Below are positions 8,330-15,747 of a stretch of DNA of 49,239 nt, piece after piece (the stretch's first letter is position 1; every line of letters starts with the position of its first letter). The notes under the pieces are model-generated. The model ran no database searches. It was not told where the DNA came from and was given only the letters and a program-made list of their open reading frames with translations. Source of the stretch: Desulfuromusa sp. (GTDB lineage: Bacteria > Desulfobacterota > Desulfuromonadia > Desulfuromonadales > Geopsychrobacteraceae); the NCBI GenBank assembly GCA_016744595.1, contig JADGEB010000023.1, forward strand, positions 1 through 49,239, in the 5' to 3' direction. The translations under genes and the position numbers were made by a program.

Positions 8330-9856
8330 ATGGAACAACATAATACTATGCAAGAAATAATCCGGCAAATTCTGACCTCCAGAGTCTACGAAGCAGCAAT
8401 AGAAACCCCACTTGAAGAGGCCGTCAATCTTTCGGCTGAACTGAAGAATAAGATTTTCCTCAAACGGGAGGATCTACAACCAGTTTTTTCTTTTAAGTTA
8501 CGAGGAGCATACAACAAGATTGCACACCTCTCTACTATAGAAAAGAATCAAGGAGTGATTACCGCTTCTGCAGGAAATCACGCTCAAGGGGTTGCTTTCT
8601 CAGCGCAAAAACTAGGGCTAAAAGCATTAATTGTCATGCCAGCAACAACACCTAAAATCAAAATTGATGCCGTTAAAGCTTTTGGTGCAGAGATTGTTTT
8701 GCATGGCGACAATTACTCAGAGGCAGCTGATCGCTGCGAAGAAATTCGCCACAATACGGGTATGACCTATATTCACCCCTTTGACGATAAGCTGGTGATT
8801 GCAGGACAAGGGACTGTGGCAGATGAATTATTGCGCCAGAGTGCGGGAAAATTAGATGCGGTCTTTGTCCCTGTTGGTGGTGGCGGACTGATTTCTGGGA
8901 TTGGAGCTTACTTTAAATCTTTGTCACCAGAAATCAAAGTCATTGGTGTCGAGCCGGTTGACAGTGATGCTATGTATCAATCCTTACAAGCTGGCAAACG
9001 GATCACTCTGGAATCAGTAGGAATTTTTGCCGATGGTGTCGCCGTACGACAAATCGGGGAGCTAACCTTTGACCTGTGTCAAAAAAATGTCGATGAGATC
9101 ATCCGCGTCAGTACCGACGAGCTTTGTGGTGCGATTAAATCGATCTACCAGGCGACCAGATCAATTGTTGAACCAGCCGGAGCTCTGGGGATGGCAGGAC
9201 TAAAGCAGTACATTAAAGCCTACGGTACCACCGACCAAACACTGGTGGCGATCAACTCCGGTGCCAATATGAATTTTGAACGCCTTCGCTACGTTTCAGA
9301 ACGAACTCAAACCGGTGAAGGAAGCGAATCTCTGTTTGCAGTCACCATTCCTGAAACCCCAGGGGCTTTACGCTACTTCTGTAGCAACATTCTTAATACA
9401 ATCAACATCACCGAGTTCAATTACCGGCTAGCAGATCGCAGTCAGGCACAGCTGTTCATCGGTGTTTCTATCGGCAGCGGCAACACCCGAGAGGAGTTCT
9501 CTTCACGACTTAATTCATCCGGTTACAAAACCATCGACCTGACCGACAATGAACTGGCCAAAACCCACCTGCGTTACATGATTGGTGGCCGTTCTGCAGA
9601 AGCAACCAGTGAACGCTTATTTCGCTTCTGGTTCCCGGAACGCCCCGGAGCACTAACCCGCTTTCTTGCTGATATGGGCAAAGATTGGAATATTTCACTG
9701 TTCCATTACCGGAATCAAGGTGGAGAATTTGGGCGGGTATTGATCGGTCTGGAAATTCCGGATCAGAATGAACAATCACTGGAAATATTTTTTGACAATT
9801 TGGGCTACCACTACATTGAAGAAACCGCTGACCCTGCTTACCAGTTATTTTTATGA
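8330..9856 (+). CDS. ilvA: Biosynthetic threonine ammonia-lyase (threonine deaminase)
   Basis: IlvA deaminates L-threonine to 2-oxobutyrate, the first step of isoleucine synthesis, using pyridoxal phosphate. The catalytic domain carries the PLP lysine in the FSFKLRGAYN segment (Lys56 from this start). The phosphate-binding glycine loop is VGGGGLISG. The C-terminal third has two ACT-like regulatory repeats (about residues 335-410 and 425-505), which places it with the isoleucine-inhibited long form rather than the short catabolic enzyme. The length of 508 agrees with E. coli IlvA (514). No strong ribosome site precedes either the ATG at 8330 or the one at 8348, so the start is uncertain by six codons. 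It converges on the next gene with only 19 bases between. Confidence 0.93.
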   Translation: MEQHNTMQEIIRQILTSRVYEAAIETPLEEAVNLSAELKNKIFLKREDLQPVFSFKLRGAYNKIAHLSTIEKNQGVITASAGNHAQGVAFSAQKLGLKALIVMPATTPKIKIDAVKAFGAEIVLHGDNYSEAADRCEEIRHNTGMTYIHPFDDKLVIAGQGTVADELLRQSAGKLDAVFVPVGGGGLISGIGAYFKSLSPEIKVIGVEPVDSDAMYQSLQAGKRITLESVGIFADGVAVRQIGELTFDLCQKNVDEIIRVSTDELCGAIKSIYQATRSIVEPAGALGMAGLKQYIKAYGTTDQTLVAINSGANMNFERLRYVSERTQTGEGSESLFAVTIPETPGALRYFCSNILNTINITEFNYRLADRSQAQLFIGVSIGSGNTREEFSSRLNSSGYKTIDLTDNELAKTHLRYMIGGRSAEATSERLFRFWFPERPGALTRFLADMGKDWNISLFHYRNQGGEFGRVLIGLEIPDQNEQSLEIFFDNLGYHYIEETADPAYQLFL

Positions 9857-9875
9857 GACAGCAGAAAAAACGTGA

Positions 9876-10679
9876 CTACTCTTCCACATTTGTCTCTTCT
9901 ACCTCTTCAATCAGACGTAAATCGTCAGCGGCCTTATCATGAAATAGCTGCGCAGTGCCGTCCTGCTGATAGACAACATCACCTTTTTTGTTAATCATGG
10001 TTCCGTCATCCAATAGTACCATTTCAAACTGCTCCATCAACTGCATTCGATACTGATGTCCAGTCTGTAAGGATTTTTGTCGCAACCGATAACTTAGAAT
10101 CATCCATACTGCGATTCCAATAGCGGCAACGATCAACAATCCAATCAAGGTAAAAAACAGGTAGCGAGCGGTTGAAACTCCCACTTGTGCCATATAGATA
10201 ATAATCGCATCTAACTTATAAGCCAGTGCGGTTGCAGCAATCAGCAACAACAAGCTAAACAAAATCGGCAAACGATGGACAATCTGAAAAAATACCGCAA
10301 TTCGTTCGCCCTTACCAATGCCAAAACCAGAAGATAATATTCTCTGATTTGCAACAATGGGAGGAGCTTCATTGAAGAAGAAGCGATTAAAAATAAGAAC
10401 GATTAAACCAAAAACAAAAGTTATTGCTACGGGAGCAATAAAAGTAGCAAACAAATAAGGCTTCCACGGGAAAAGGCCATGTTCACTTACCAGAAGATTG
10501 ATATAACAAAGGAAAAATATCACTCCCTCAACTGCCATTATCGCAATCAAAAAACTGAAAAAAAGTTTTTTTACTTCTGCCGCTTCAAAACTAGCAGCCA
10601 AGCCCGACACCTTAGGTTCTGGCTGTTCAGTTCTTTTCCCAGCAGCAGAATTGTGGCTACTTCTTAATAGTTGCATCAT
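9876..10679 (-). CDS. Four-helix membrane protein of unknown function
   Basis: No family was recognised. The 267-residue protein has a polar N-terminus, then hydrophobic helices at about residues 40-62, 76-98, 137-162 and 172-196, and an acidic cytoplasmic tail (about 200-267) with short strands (MVLLDDGTMINKKGDVVYQQ). The upstream 130 bases hold a small imperfect stem-loop (10705-10731) and, on the coding strand, a TATAAT about 20 bases before the gene. It is convergent with ilvA and codirectional with the crotonase gene upstream. Confidence 0.55.
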   Translation of the reverse strand: MMQLLRSSHNSAAGKRTEQPEPKVSGLAASFEAAEVKKLFFSFLIAIMAVEGVIFFLCYINLLVSEHGLFPWKPYLFATFIAPVAITFVFGLIVLIFNRFFFNEAPPIVANQRILSSGFGIGKGERIAVFFQIVHRLPILFSLLLLIAATALAYKLDAIIIYMAQVGVSTARYLFFTLIGLLIVAAIGIAVWMILSYRLRQKSLQTGHQYRMQLMEQFEMVLLDDGTMINKKGDVVYQQDGTAQLFHDKAADDLRLIEEVEETNVEE

Positions 10680-10810
10680 TTCTTTCTCTATATTATATCC
10701 AAATAGCCCCCGATGAAGCTGGGGACTATCTCAAATTAACTAACGGTCATGCTGAATAGTTACCATAAATCAAAAAACAAAACCTACCAGACAATTACAA
10801 GATTATCAGA

Positions 10811-11584
10811 TTAACTCTCTTTCCAATTTGGTGTCCGTTTCCCTAGAAACGCATTAACCCCTTCTTCAGCATCATCGGTGGCGCAAAGTGCAGCAAATAG
10901 GTCGTCCATACTGTCTAAGCCTTGGTGATAAGGAACATCCTGTAAACGCTTGAGACCTTCTTTACCAATACGCAACGCAATCGGGCTTTTGGAAACCAGC
11001 TTCTCCGCCAACTTGAGAGTTTCAGCTTCCAGATCTGCATCGGCGACAACCTTATTGACCAAGCCTAGTTTTTCTGCCTCAGAAGCACTAATCATATCAC
11101 CAGTCAAAACCATTTCCATGGTTTTTTTCTTACCAAGGATTTTCATCATTGGTGCTGCTGGGCCCAGACAGATCAACCCGACATTAATAGCCGTTGTCCC
11201 AAAGGTTGAAGTTTCAGCAGCAACGGTCATATCACAACCAAATGAAAGACCCGCACCATTAGCCAAGGCTAACCCTTGTACCGATGCAATTGTTGGTTTA
11301 TTCAGTTTGTCAAGAGTATGATAGAAGGCATCAATCCCATAGAGAAACTTTCGATATTCCTGATGGGTTTTATTCTTGAACTGATCCAGTGAAATGCCGG
11401 TACAAAAATGTTTGCCTGCAGCATTGATAACAATCACCCTGACATCATCATCATTTTCCATATCCCACAATGCCCGATCTAATTGATCGGCAAATTCAGG
11501 GATAAAAGTGTTCATTGCCTCGGGGCGATTCAGGGTTATAAAACCAATCCGGTTTTCTTTACGGGTCAAAATCAACTCAGCCAT
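10811..11584 (-). CDS. Crotonase-family protein lacking both canonical catalytic glutamates
   Basis: The 257-residue protein has the enoyl-CoA hydratase/isomerase fold: LNRPEAMNTF near the start, KHFCTGISLDQF for the CoA/oxyanion region, then GLALANGAGLSFGCD and MEMVLTGDMISASEAEKLGLVN. In rat enoyl-CoA hydratase the two acids are Glu144 (GGGCEL) and Glu164 (GQPE). Here these positions appear to be Gly112 and Ala132, so normal hydration is unlikely. It may be a different crotonase activity, such as an isomerase, thioesterase or decarboxylase. The ATG at 11584 is chosen because GGAGG lies 6 bases upstream. An inverted repeat AAAACA-G-TGTTTT lies 22 bases before the start. Confidence 0.85.
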   Translation of the reverse strand: MAELILTRKENRIGFITLNRPEAMNTFIPEFADQLDRALWDMENDDDVRVIVINAAGKHFCTGISLDQFKNKTHQEYRKFLYGIDAFYHTLDKLNKPTIASVQGLALANGAGLSFGCDMTVAAETSTFGTTAINVGLICLGPAAPMMKILGKKKTMEMVLTGDMISASEAEKLGLVNKVVADADLEAETLKLAEKLVSKSPIALRIGKEGLKRLQDVPYHQGLDSMDDLFAALCATDDAEEGVNAFLGKRTPNWKES

Positions 11585-11605
11585 TAATTCCTCCATTAAT
11601 TTTAT

Positions 11606-11618
11606 AAAACAGTGTTTT
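11606..11618. promoter_or_regulatory. Inverted repeat upstream of the crotonase gene
   Basis: AAAACA G TGTTTT is a perfect 6-base inverted repeat around one base, 22 bases before the crotonase start. A related string ACAGTGTTTT occurs upstream of the acyl-CoA carboxylase genes (see 17735). It could be a repressor site for acyl-CoA genes, but AT-rich short repeats arise by chance. Confidence 0.25.
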
Positions 11619-11742
11619 TTAACAGTTTAATGCAATTACAAAATCAGGGAAACTATTTTTTTAATCATTTTCAGACTTGCCATTGATAAAACAAATAAGA
11701 TATGATTATTTGAATGTACTAGACGAGACAAGGAGACCTAAC

Positions 11743-11931
11743 TTGCCTATATTCGAATACCGTTGTGAGCACTGTGGTCAAACAATAGAAAAAATACAAC
11801 GTACTCCCCTTACGGACATTACTTGCCCAGCATGCAGCAAGCCGGCAACTCGATCCGTCTCTTTAACCTCTGTTGCTACTTCAAGTGGTATTGGAACCTG
11901 TAGTTCCCCTGTCGGCAGCGGATTCACCTGA
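11743..11931 (+). CDS. FmdB-family zinc ribbon protein, possibly extended by a terminal selenocysteine
   Basis: The protein begins MPIFEYRCEHCGQTIEK and has a second CPAC pair at residues 28-31. This is the standard CxxC-CxxC zinc ribbon of the FmdB family, small proteins of uncertain role sometimes called regulatory. The TTG at 11743 is taken as start because AGGAG lies seven bases upstream and it gives the family N-terminus; the longer in-frame ATG version does not. The tail is Ser/Gly-rich with one Cys (GTCSSPVGSGFT). The frame ends at TGA 11929-11931, followed at once by GGT TAA. If TGA were read as selenocysteine the product would end ...FT-U-G. A small hairpin follows 10 bases later. 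Simple termination is still the default, since FmdB tails often end in GGFS or GGFT-like sequences. Confidence 0.8.
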   Translation: MPIFEYRCEHCGQTIEKIQRTPLTDITCPACSKPATRSVSLTSVATSSGIGTCSSPVGSGFT

Positions 11932-11941
11932 GGTTAATTAA

Positions 11942-11958
11942 GGATGGCGTGTCCATCT
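11942..11958 (+). other. Small hairpin downstream of the FmdB UGA (possible SECIS)
   Basis: GATGG (11943-11947) and CCATC (11953-11957) pair perfectly around the loop CGTGT, with one extra G-U pair outside. The loop begins 16 bases after the UGA at 11929 and has G in its second position, which just meets published bacterial SECIS criteria. The stem is short, so chance is a real possibility. Confidence 0.3.
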
Positions 11959-12037
11959 ACAGATATTATGTATCGAGGGATTTATTTTAGCCACAATCTT
12001 TGAAAGATCAACAACAGCAACAAGGAGATAAACTAAC

Positions 12038-12346
12038 ATGTTAACAATGACAGACACAGCACGCGAAAAGTTCAAGGAACTGATGAAGGAACATACGGGA
12101 AAATTTCTTAGGGTAGTTTTTGAAGGTTTCGGCTGAGGCGGCCCCAGCTTGGGATTGACTCTGGACGAGTCAAAAAATGAAGACCAAACCTACACAGTCA
12201 ATGACATTGATTTGATGATTGATGAAAATGTTCTCCCCCATACGAAGGGAAGCCAAATCGATTATATCACCAATTCTTACGGTCAGGGCTTCTCAATCGC
12301 CCCCGCCGAAGGCAGTAGCTGTGCTAGTGGTTGTAGCGGCTGTTAG
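12038..12346 (+). CDS. HesB/IscA-like selenoprotein (in-frame UGA at codon 33)
   Basis: The reading frame from ATG 12038 to TAG 12344 gives 102 residues with a TGA at 12134-12136 inside the motif VVFEGFG-U-GGPSLGLTLDE. A-type Fe-S carriers (IscA/HesB) have Cys at this place (Cys35 of IscA), so Sec replaces a cluster ligand. The C-terminus CASGCSGC supplies further cysteines (95, 99, 102), like the C-terminal pair of IscA. A HesB-like selenoprotein family with this GFGUGGP context is established in deltaproteobacteria and others. AAGGAG lies upstream of the ATG and a SECIS-type hairpin lies 18-36 bases after the UGA. Automatic calling would truncate it or start at 12149. It is followed by a strong terminator and is likely co-transcribed with the FmdB gene. 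Confidence 0.92.
12155..12173 (+). other. Bacterial SECIS-type hairpin for the HesB-like selenoprotein
   Basis: TTGACTC pairs with GAGTCAA as a perfect 7-base stem around the loop TGGAC. The loop starts 25 bases after the UGA and has G in its second position; both fit the bacterial SECIS consensus (loop 16-37 bases from UGA, G in the first two loop bases). The hairpin lies within the coding region, as expected in bacteria. Confidence 0.75.
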
Positions 12347-12369
12347 ATTGGTTGACAAATGGTTGTAAT

Positions 12370-12408
12370 AAAAAGAGCCCCGTTTTTATAAAAACGAGGC
12401 TCTTTTTT
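12370..12408. terminator. Bidirectional intrinsic terminator
   Basis: A long stem pairs AAAAAGAGCC...CGTTTTT with AAAAACG...GGCTCTTTTTT, with one mismatch. The T run follows on the plus strand for the selenoprotein gene, and a T run on the minus strand serves the cytochrome bd operon, which ends at 12434. Confidence 0.88.
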
Positions 12409-12433
12409 GCTGTTCTACTATGGAGATCTAGCT

Positions 12434-12520
12434 TTATAACAAATTAAACCGAGTCAGCAACTTCACAGAACCAAAGTAAGATACAACTATGAGTGCCACC
12501 CATAATACCAATGAAATCAT
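12434..12520 (-). CDS. CydX-like 28-residue small subunit of cytochrome bd
   Basis: A 28-codon frame starts at ATG 12520 with AGGAGG 6-7 bases upstream and ends TAA at 12434, immediately after cydB in the same direction. The peptide (MISLVLWVALIVVSYF then GSVKLLTRFNLL) has a single hydrophobic helix with a Trp and a basic C-terminal end. Small one-helix subunits (CydX, CbdX, CydS) stabilise the haem sites of cytochrome bd and are commonly encoded right after cydB. The excellent ribosome site and the position support a real gene. Sequence similarity to known CydX is limited, so it may be a separate small-subunit family. Confidence 0.72.
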   Translation of the reverse strand: MISLVLWVALIVVSYFGSVKLLTRFNLL

Positions 12521-12532
12521 AATTTCCTCCTG

Positions 12533-13663
12533 TTAATAACTCTTCTTGTCGGCATTCAGTTCTTCCAGTGTCAGTTTTTTACTATCCATCTGCCTCCAGA
12601 ACCACGAAATATACCCCAAGACGAACGGAACCAATAACGCGACATAACTCATTATAGTCAAAGTATAATGACTGCTGGATGCATTATAAATCGTCAAGCT
12701 ACTGCCCAAATCAATCTTGGATGGATAAAAAGCAGTGTTGTTGTAACCAGCCATGAAAAATATGGCTAGGCAGGTGAGAACGGTTCCCAAACCAGACGGC
12801 CAGATTCCACGAACTGATGCGGTAAACCGATTCAGCGCCACACCAAGAACAACCAGAACCAAACCAACCAGAAGCAGAATCAGATTCAATGGCATCTGCA
12901 ATAGATTATGCAGATACTTATTCGCTTCCATCGCCACCGTCCCATCAACTGGATTAACCGCATAGCCGTCCATCATAACAAGACGAATCAGGACATAGAG
13001 TAAAAATGGCAACGCACAGAGAAGATTATTAAAAGAAGAGTTTTTCAACTTTGCAACCAGAGTTTCATGCCCCAGGTTGTTGGCTAAATAGAGCGCACCC
13101 AGTGTTCGTGCCAGGAAAACCAAGAACAAACCAAAACTCAAATTAAAGAAACTGAAGGCTGCTTCCAAGCCACGCAGCGGATGATCCCAGAACACGAGAT
13201 TATAATCGTTTAGGGTAAAGTTAGATCCAGTAAAGAAGGTTCCAACTGCGGCACCTATCAGCAAGATCCCAACCGAGCCATTGATAAACAAAAAGGCGTC
13301 ATAAACTCCTTTACCGAGAAAGTTATCGGGTTTACGCCGATACTCATAACTGACTGCCTGAATAATAAAAGTGAACAGGATTAGAATCCATACCCAGTAG
13401 GCACCACCAAAACTGGTTGCATAAAAAAGTGGGAATGCCGCAAAAAGGGCACCACCAAACATAACCAGAGTAGTAAATGTAAGCTCCCACTTTCGACCAA
13501 GAGAATTAACAACAAGAACTTTCTCATCTTCAGACAATGAAAGAGTTAGAAGGAGGGTTTGTCCACCTTGAACGAAGGTCAGAAAGACAAACAGAGACCC
13601 CACCAGAGTAGCAATTAACCACCATAGTTGCTGTAAAGTTGACCAATCTAAGCTGCCAAACAT
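12533..13663 (-). CDS. cydB: Cytochrome bd ubiquinol oxidase subunit II
   Basis: CydB is the structural partner of CydA in the high-affinity quinol:oxygen oxidoreductase of the inner membrane. The 376-residue protein has about eight hydrophobic helices and the family segments WWLIATLVGSLFVFLTFVQGGQ at the start, then SYEYRRKP and GVYDAFLFINGSV. It lies three bases after cydA, so the two are translated from one message, and is followed by the 28-residue small-subunit candidate. In an anaerobe this oxidase mainly scavenges oxygen. Confidence 0.94.
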   Translation of the reverse strand: MFGSLDWSTLQQLWWLIATLVGSLFVFLTFVQGGQTLLLTLSLSEDEKVLVVNSLGRKWELTFTTLVMFGGALFAAFPLFYATSFGGAYWVWILILFTFIIQAVSYEYRRKPDNFLGKGVYDAFLFINGSVGILLIGAAVGTFFTGSNFTLNDYNLVFWDHPLRGLEAAFSFFNLSFGLFLVFLARTLGALYLANNLGHETLVAKLKNSSFNNLLCALPFLLYVLIRLVMMDGYAVNPVDGTVAMEANKYLHNLLQMPLNLILLLVGLVLVVLGVALNRFTASVRGIWPSGLGTVLTCLAIFFMAGYNNTAFYPSKIDLGSSLTIYNASSSHYTLTIMSYVALLVPFVLGYISWFWRQMDSKKLTLEELNADKKSY

Positions 13664-13666
13664 AAT

Positions 13667-15202
13667 TTAATCTCCTTCCGGACCAATAGAAATTTGCTTG
13701 GTCATTATTTTAAGCTCGGCAATCAGCAAAGCGGTAAACAGAATCAGAAACATAAAGAAAGTCACTTCGACGGTTCCCGCATCAAGATTGGAGCGAGCAA
13801 CGCTCACAGGAAGAAGATCCTGAATAGCCCAAGGTTGTCGACCGACTTCCGTGACAATCCAACCAGCTTCGTGTGCGATAAGACCGAGAAAGAATGAAAA
13901 TGCGCCCAGTTTCAATAGCAGTGCCTGTTTTTCAAGTTGGTCTTTATAAAGAAAATAGAGGTAAACCAGAAACAAGAAGATGAAAAATGTTCCCAGACTC
14001 ACCATAACTCTGAAGGAGTAGAAAATCAGGGGGACGTAAGGAACTGCCTGTTCGGCATAATCAAGATATCCATAACCAAGGTAATCGCTATTTTTTTCAA
14101 ACAGAGTCAACGCCTTACCTGCAGCAAGATCATCGCCTGTTTTTTTGGCAGCCTTATACTCCCCAAGCCCAGCAACAGCTAACTTACCACGCACCATTTT
14201 CTCTTCGACTCCCATGATGTTTTTTTCAGGGTTGCCATAAACGAGATCATCAATGCCAGGGACAAAGCTATCAATATCCCGATTAGCCAACAATGACAGT
14301 GCCATGGGAATTTTAACTTCAAAAATAAACGGATCCTGATCATCTCCTGGTTTTTTGCTAAAATTCATCAATCCCACTGCAACCAAGCCAGTAGGAGCTT
14401 CTCCCTGGTAGAGTCCCTCCATTGCTGCAAGTTTCATAGGCTGAACATCGGCAGCATGAAAGGCATGCTCATCCCCGGTAAAGGCGACAAAAAGAGATGC
14501 GAGCAGTCCAAAAGTACAGGCAACCGTCAGTGAGCGTTTAGCAAACTGCAGATGGCGTTTTTTCAACAAATACCAACTCGAGACTGCAACAACAAATAAT
14601 GAGGCATATAAAAAGGCTGCACTTGTCACATGGACAAAGTGGCTAATAGCAACAGGGGAAGTAGCAATTGCCAGAAAATCAACCATTTCAAAGCGAGCAA
14701 GATCAGGATTAAACTTCATACCAACAGGATACTGCATCCAACCGTTGGCAACCAGAATCCAGACTGCGGAGAGGTTCGAGCCGATTGCAACCATCCAGGT
14801 TGAAAAAAGGTGGGCTCCTTTTGATACACGATTCCAACCAAAAAACATAACAGCAAAAAAAGTTGCCTCGAGGAAAAAAGCCAAAAGTCCTTCTATAGCT
14901 AACGGTACGCCAAAAATATCTCCAACCATCCAAGAATAATTTGACCAGTTGGTACCAAATTCAAATTCCAAGATAATTCCAGTTGCTACACCAATGGCGA
15001 AGTTAATTCCGAATAGAGTCATCCAGAACCGGGTTAGCTTCTTCCATTGCTCATCTCCAGTCTTTACATAAATCGACTCGAAAAATGCGCATATAAAAGA
15101 GAGACCAAGGGTCAACGGAACAAAGATCCAGTGATACATGGCCGTTAGGGCAAACGTGGCTCTCGCCCAGTTCACCATGGTTAAATCAATCTGTTCAATC
15201 AC
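13667..15202 (-). CDS. cydA: Cytochrome bd ubiquinol oxidase subunit I
   Basis: CydA binds haems b558, b595 and d and oxidises quinol while reducing oxygen to water. Residues corresponding to E. coli ligands are visible with a +5 shift: His24 (E. coli 19), Glu104 and Glu112 in AIEGLLAFFLEATF, and His191 (186). The Q-loop motif VQPMKLAAMEGLY has Lys257 and Glu262. A Met ligand lies in the FRVMVSLG segment, and the GRQPW signature is near the C-terminus. The 511 residues include a long Q-loop insert (about 265-390), as in the E. coli-type oxidase. The gene is preceded by the DUF4492 gene and followed by cydB. Confidence 0.95.
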   Translation of the reverse strand: MIEQIDLTMVNWARATFALTAMYHWIFVPLTLGLSFICAFFESIYVKTGDEQWKKLTRFWMTLFGINFAIGVATGIILEFEFGTNWSNYSWMVGDIFGVPLAIEGLLAFFLEATFFAVMFFGWNRVSKGAHLFSTWMVAIGSNLSAVWILVANGWMQYPVGMKFNPDLARFEMVDFLAIATSPVAISHFVHVTSAAFLYASLFVVAVSSWYLLKKRHLQFAKRSLTVACTFGLLASLFVAFTGDEHAFHAADVQPMKLAAMEGLYQGEAPTGLVAVGLMNFSKKPGDDQDPFIFEVKIPMALSLLANRDIDSFVPGIDDLVYGNPEKNIMGVEEKMVRGKLAVAGLGEYKAAKKTGDDLAAGKALTLFEKNSDYLGYGYLDYAEQAVPYVPLIFYSFRVMVSLGTFFIFLFLVYLYFLYKDQLEKQALLLKLGAFSFFLGLIAHEAGWIVTEVGRQPWAIQDLLPVSVARSNLDAGTVEVTFFMFLILFTALLIAELKIMTKQISIGPEGD

Positions 15203-15249
15203 GTTTTTCCTCCTATCCTTACTGTGGTTAGGGTTAATTCAATAAACAA

Positions 15250-15474
15250 TTAATGGTTACCATTAGCAGAAGAAGGTTCGGTCAAGTTTTTTAAAACGTG
15301 ATCAGCCCTCTCAGTATCTGTATCAAAATTTGTTGCCAAAAAATTTGGAAAGAAAAAAACTTTTAGAATTGCAAACATAATGAATAATTTTATAAAAATG
15401 ATCTTCCAGAGAGTCCGTCCAACGACCATAGAACGAAAACCGTCATAATATAGATAAAAAGCATTTTTAAACAT
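15250..15474 (-). CDS. DUF4492 small membrane protein, cytochrome bd-associated
   Basis: The 74-residue protein has FYLYYDGFRSMVVGRTLWKI, then a single hydrophobic helix (IIFIKLFIMFAILKVFFFPN). This is the pattern of the DUF4492 family, small one-helix proteins found next to cydAB in Bacteroidota and Campylobacterota. Its role is unproven. Location as first gene of the operon, 47 bases before cydA, suggests an assembly or regulatory subunit of the oxidase. The C-terminal tail is polar. Confidence 0.8.
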   Translation of the reverse strand: MFKNAFYLYYDGFRSMVVGRTLWKIIFIKLFIMFAILKVFFFPNFLATNFDTDTERADHVLKNLTEPSSANGNH

Positions 15475-15512
15475 TGTGTCACCACCCAGAACATGCAGAA
15501 ATTAGCATCTAT

Positions 15513-15533
15513 ATATAACCAGCCGGGTTATAT
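15513..15533. promoter_or_regulatory. Perfect inverted repeat upstream of the cytochrome bd operon
   Basis: ATATAACC and GGTTATAT form an 8-base perfect inverted repeat with a 5-base centre (AGCCG), about 40 bases before the DUF4492 start. The size and place suggest an operator for a dimeric regulator of the cyd genes (oxygen or redox control). It does not match the FNR consensus. The rest of the 15475-15747 gap shows no gene. Confidence 0.5.
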
Positions 15534-15747
15534 TTACACTCAATATAAAGCATAGTCAAGAGTAATTCTAACAGCAGCGGTATGATTTTCAACCCGGTCT
15601 AAAGATTTGTAATTGTTGACTATTCAAGGGAGACAACCACAAGTAATGTCGACTAAATCAGTAAGCAATTCGCCTAATCGTCCAACAATACGGCTTGCAC
15701 CATAAAACTATGGCCTTTCCCGCTGGACTACAAAAAAAATAGCTGTC

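Noticed and set aside
12143-12153. Hairpin CCCA-GCT-TGGG just after the selenoprotein UGA as SECIS
   Set aside because: Its loop is only about 10 bases from the UGA, too close; the 7-pair hairpin at 12155-12173 fits better.
12149-12346. A 65-residue open frame starting at TTG 12149
   Set aside because: It is the 3' part of the HesB-like selenoprotein; the real frame starts at 12038 and reads through the UGA at 12134.
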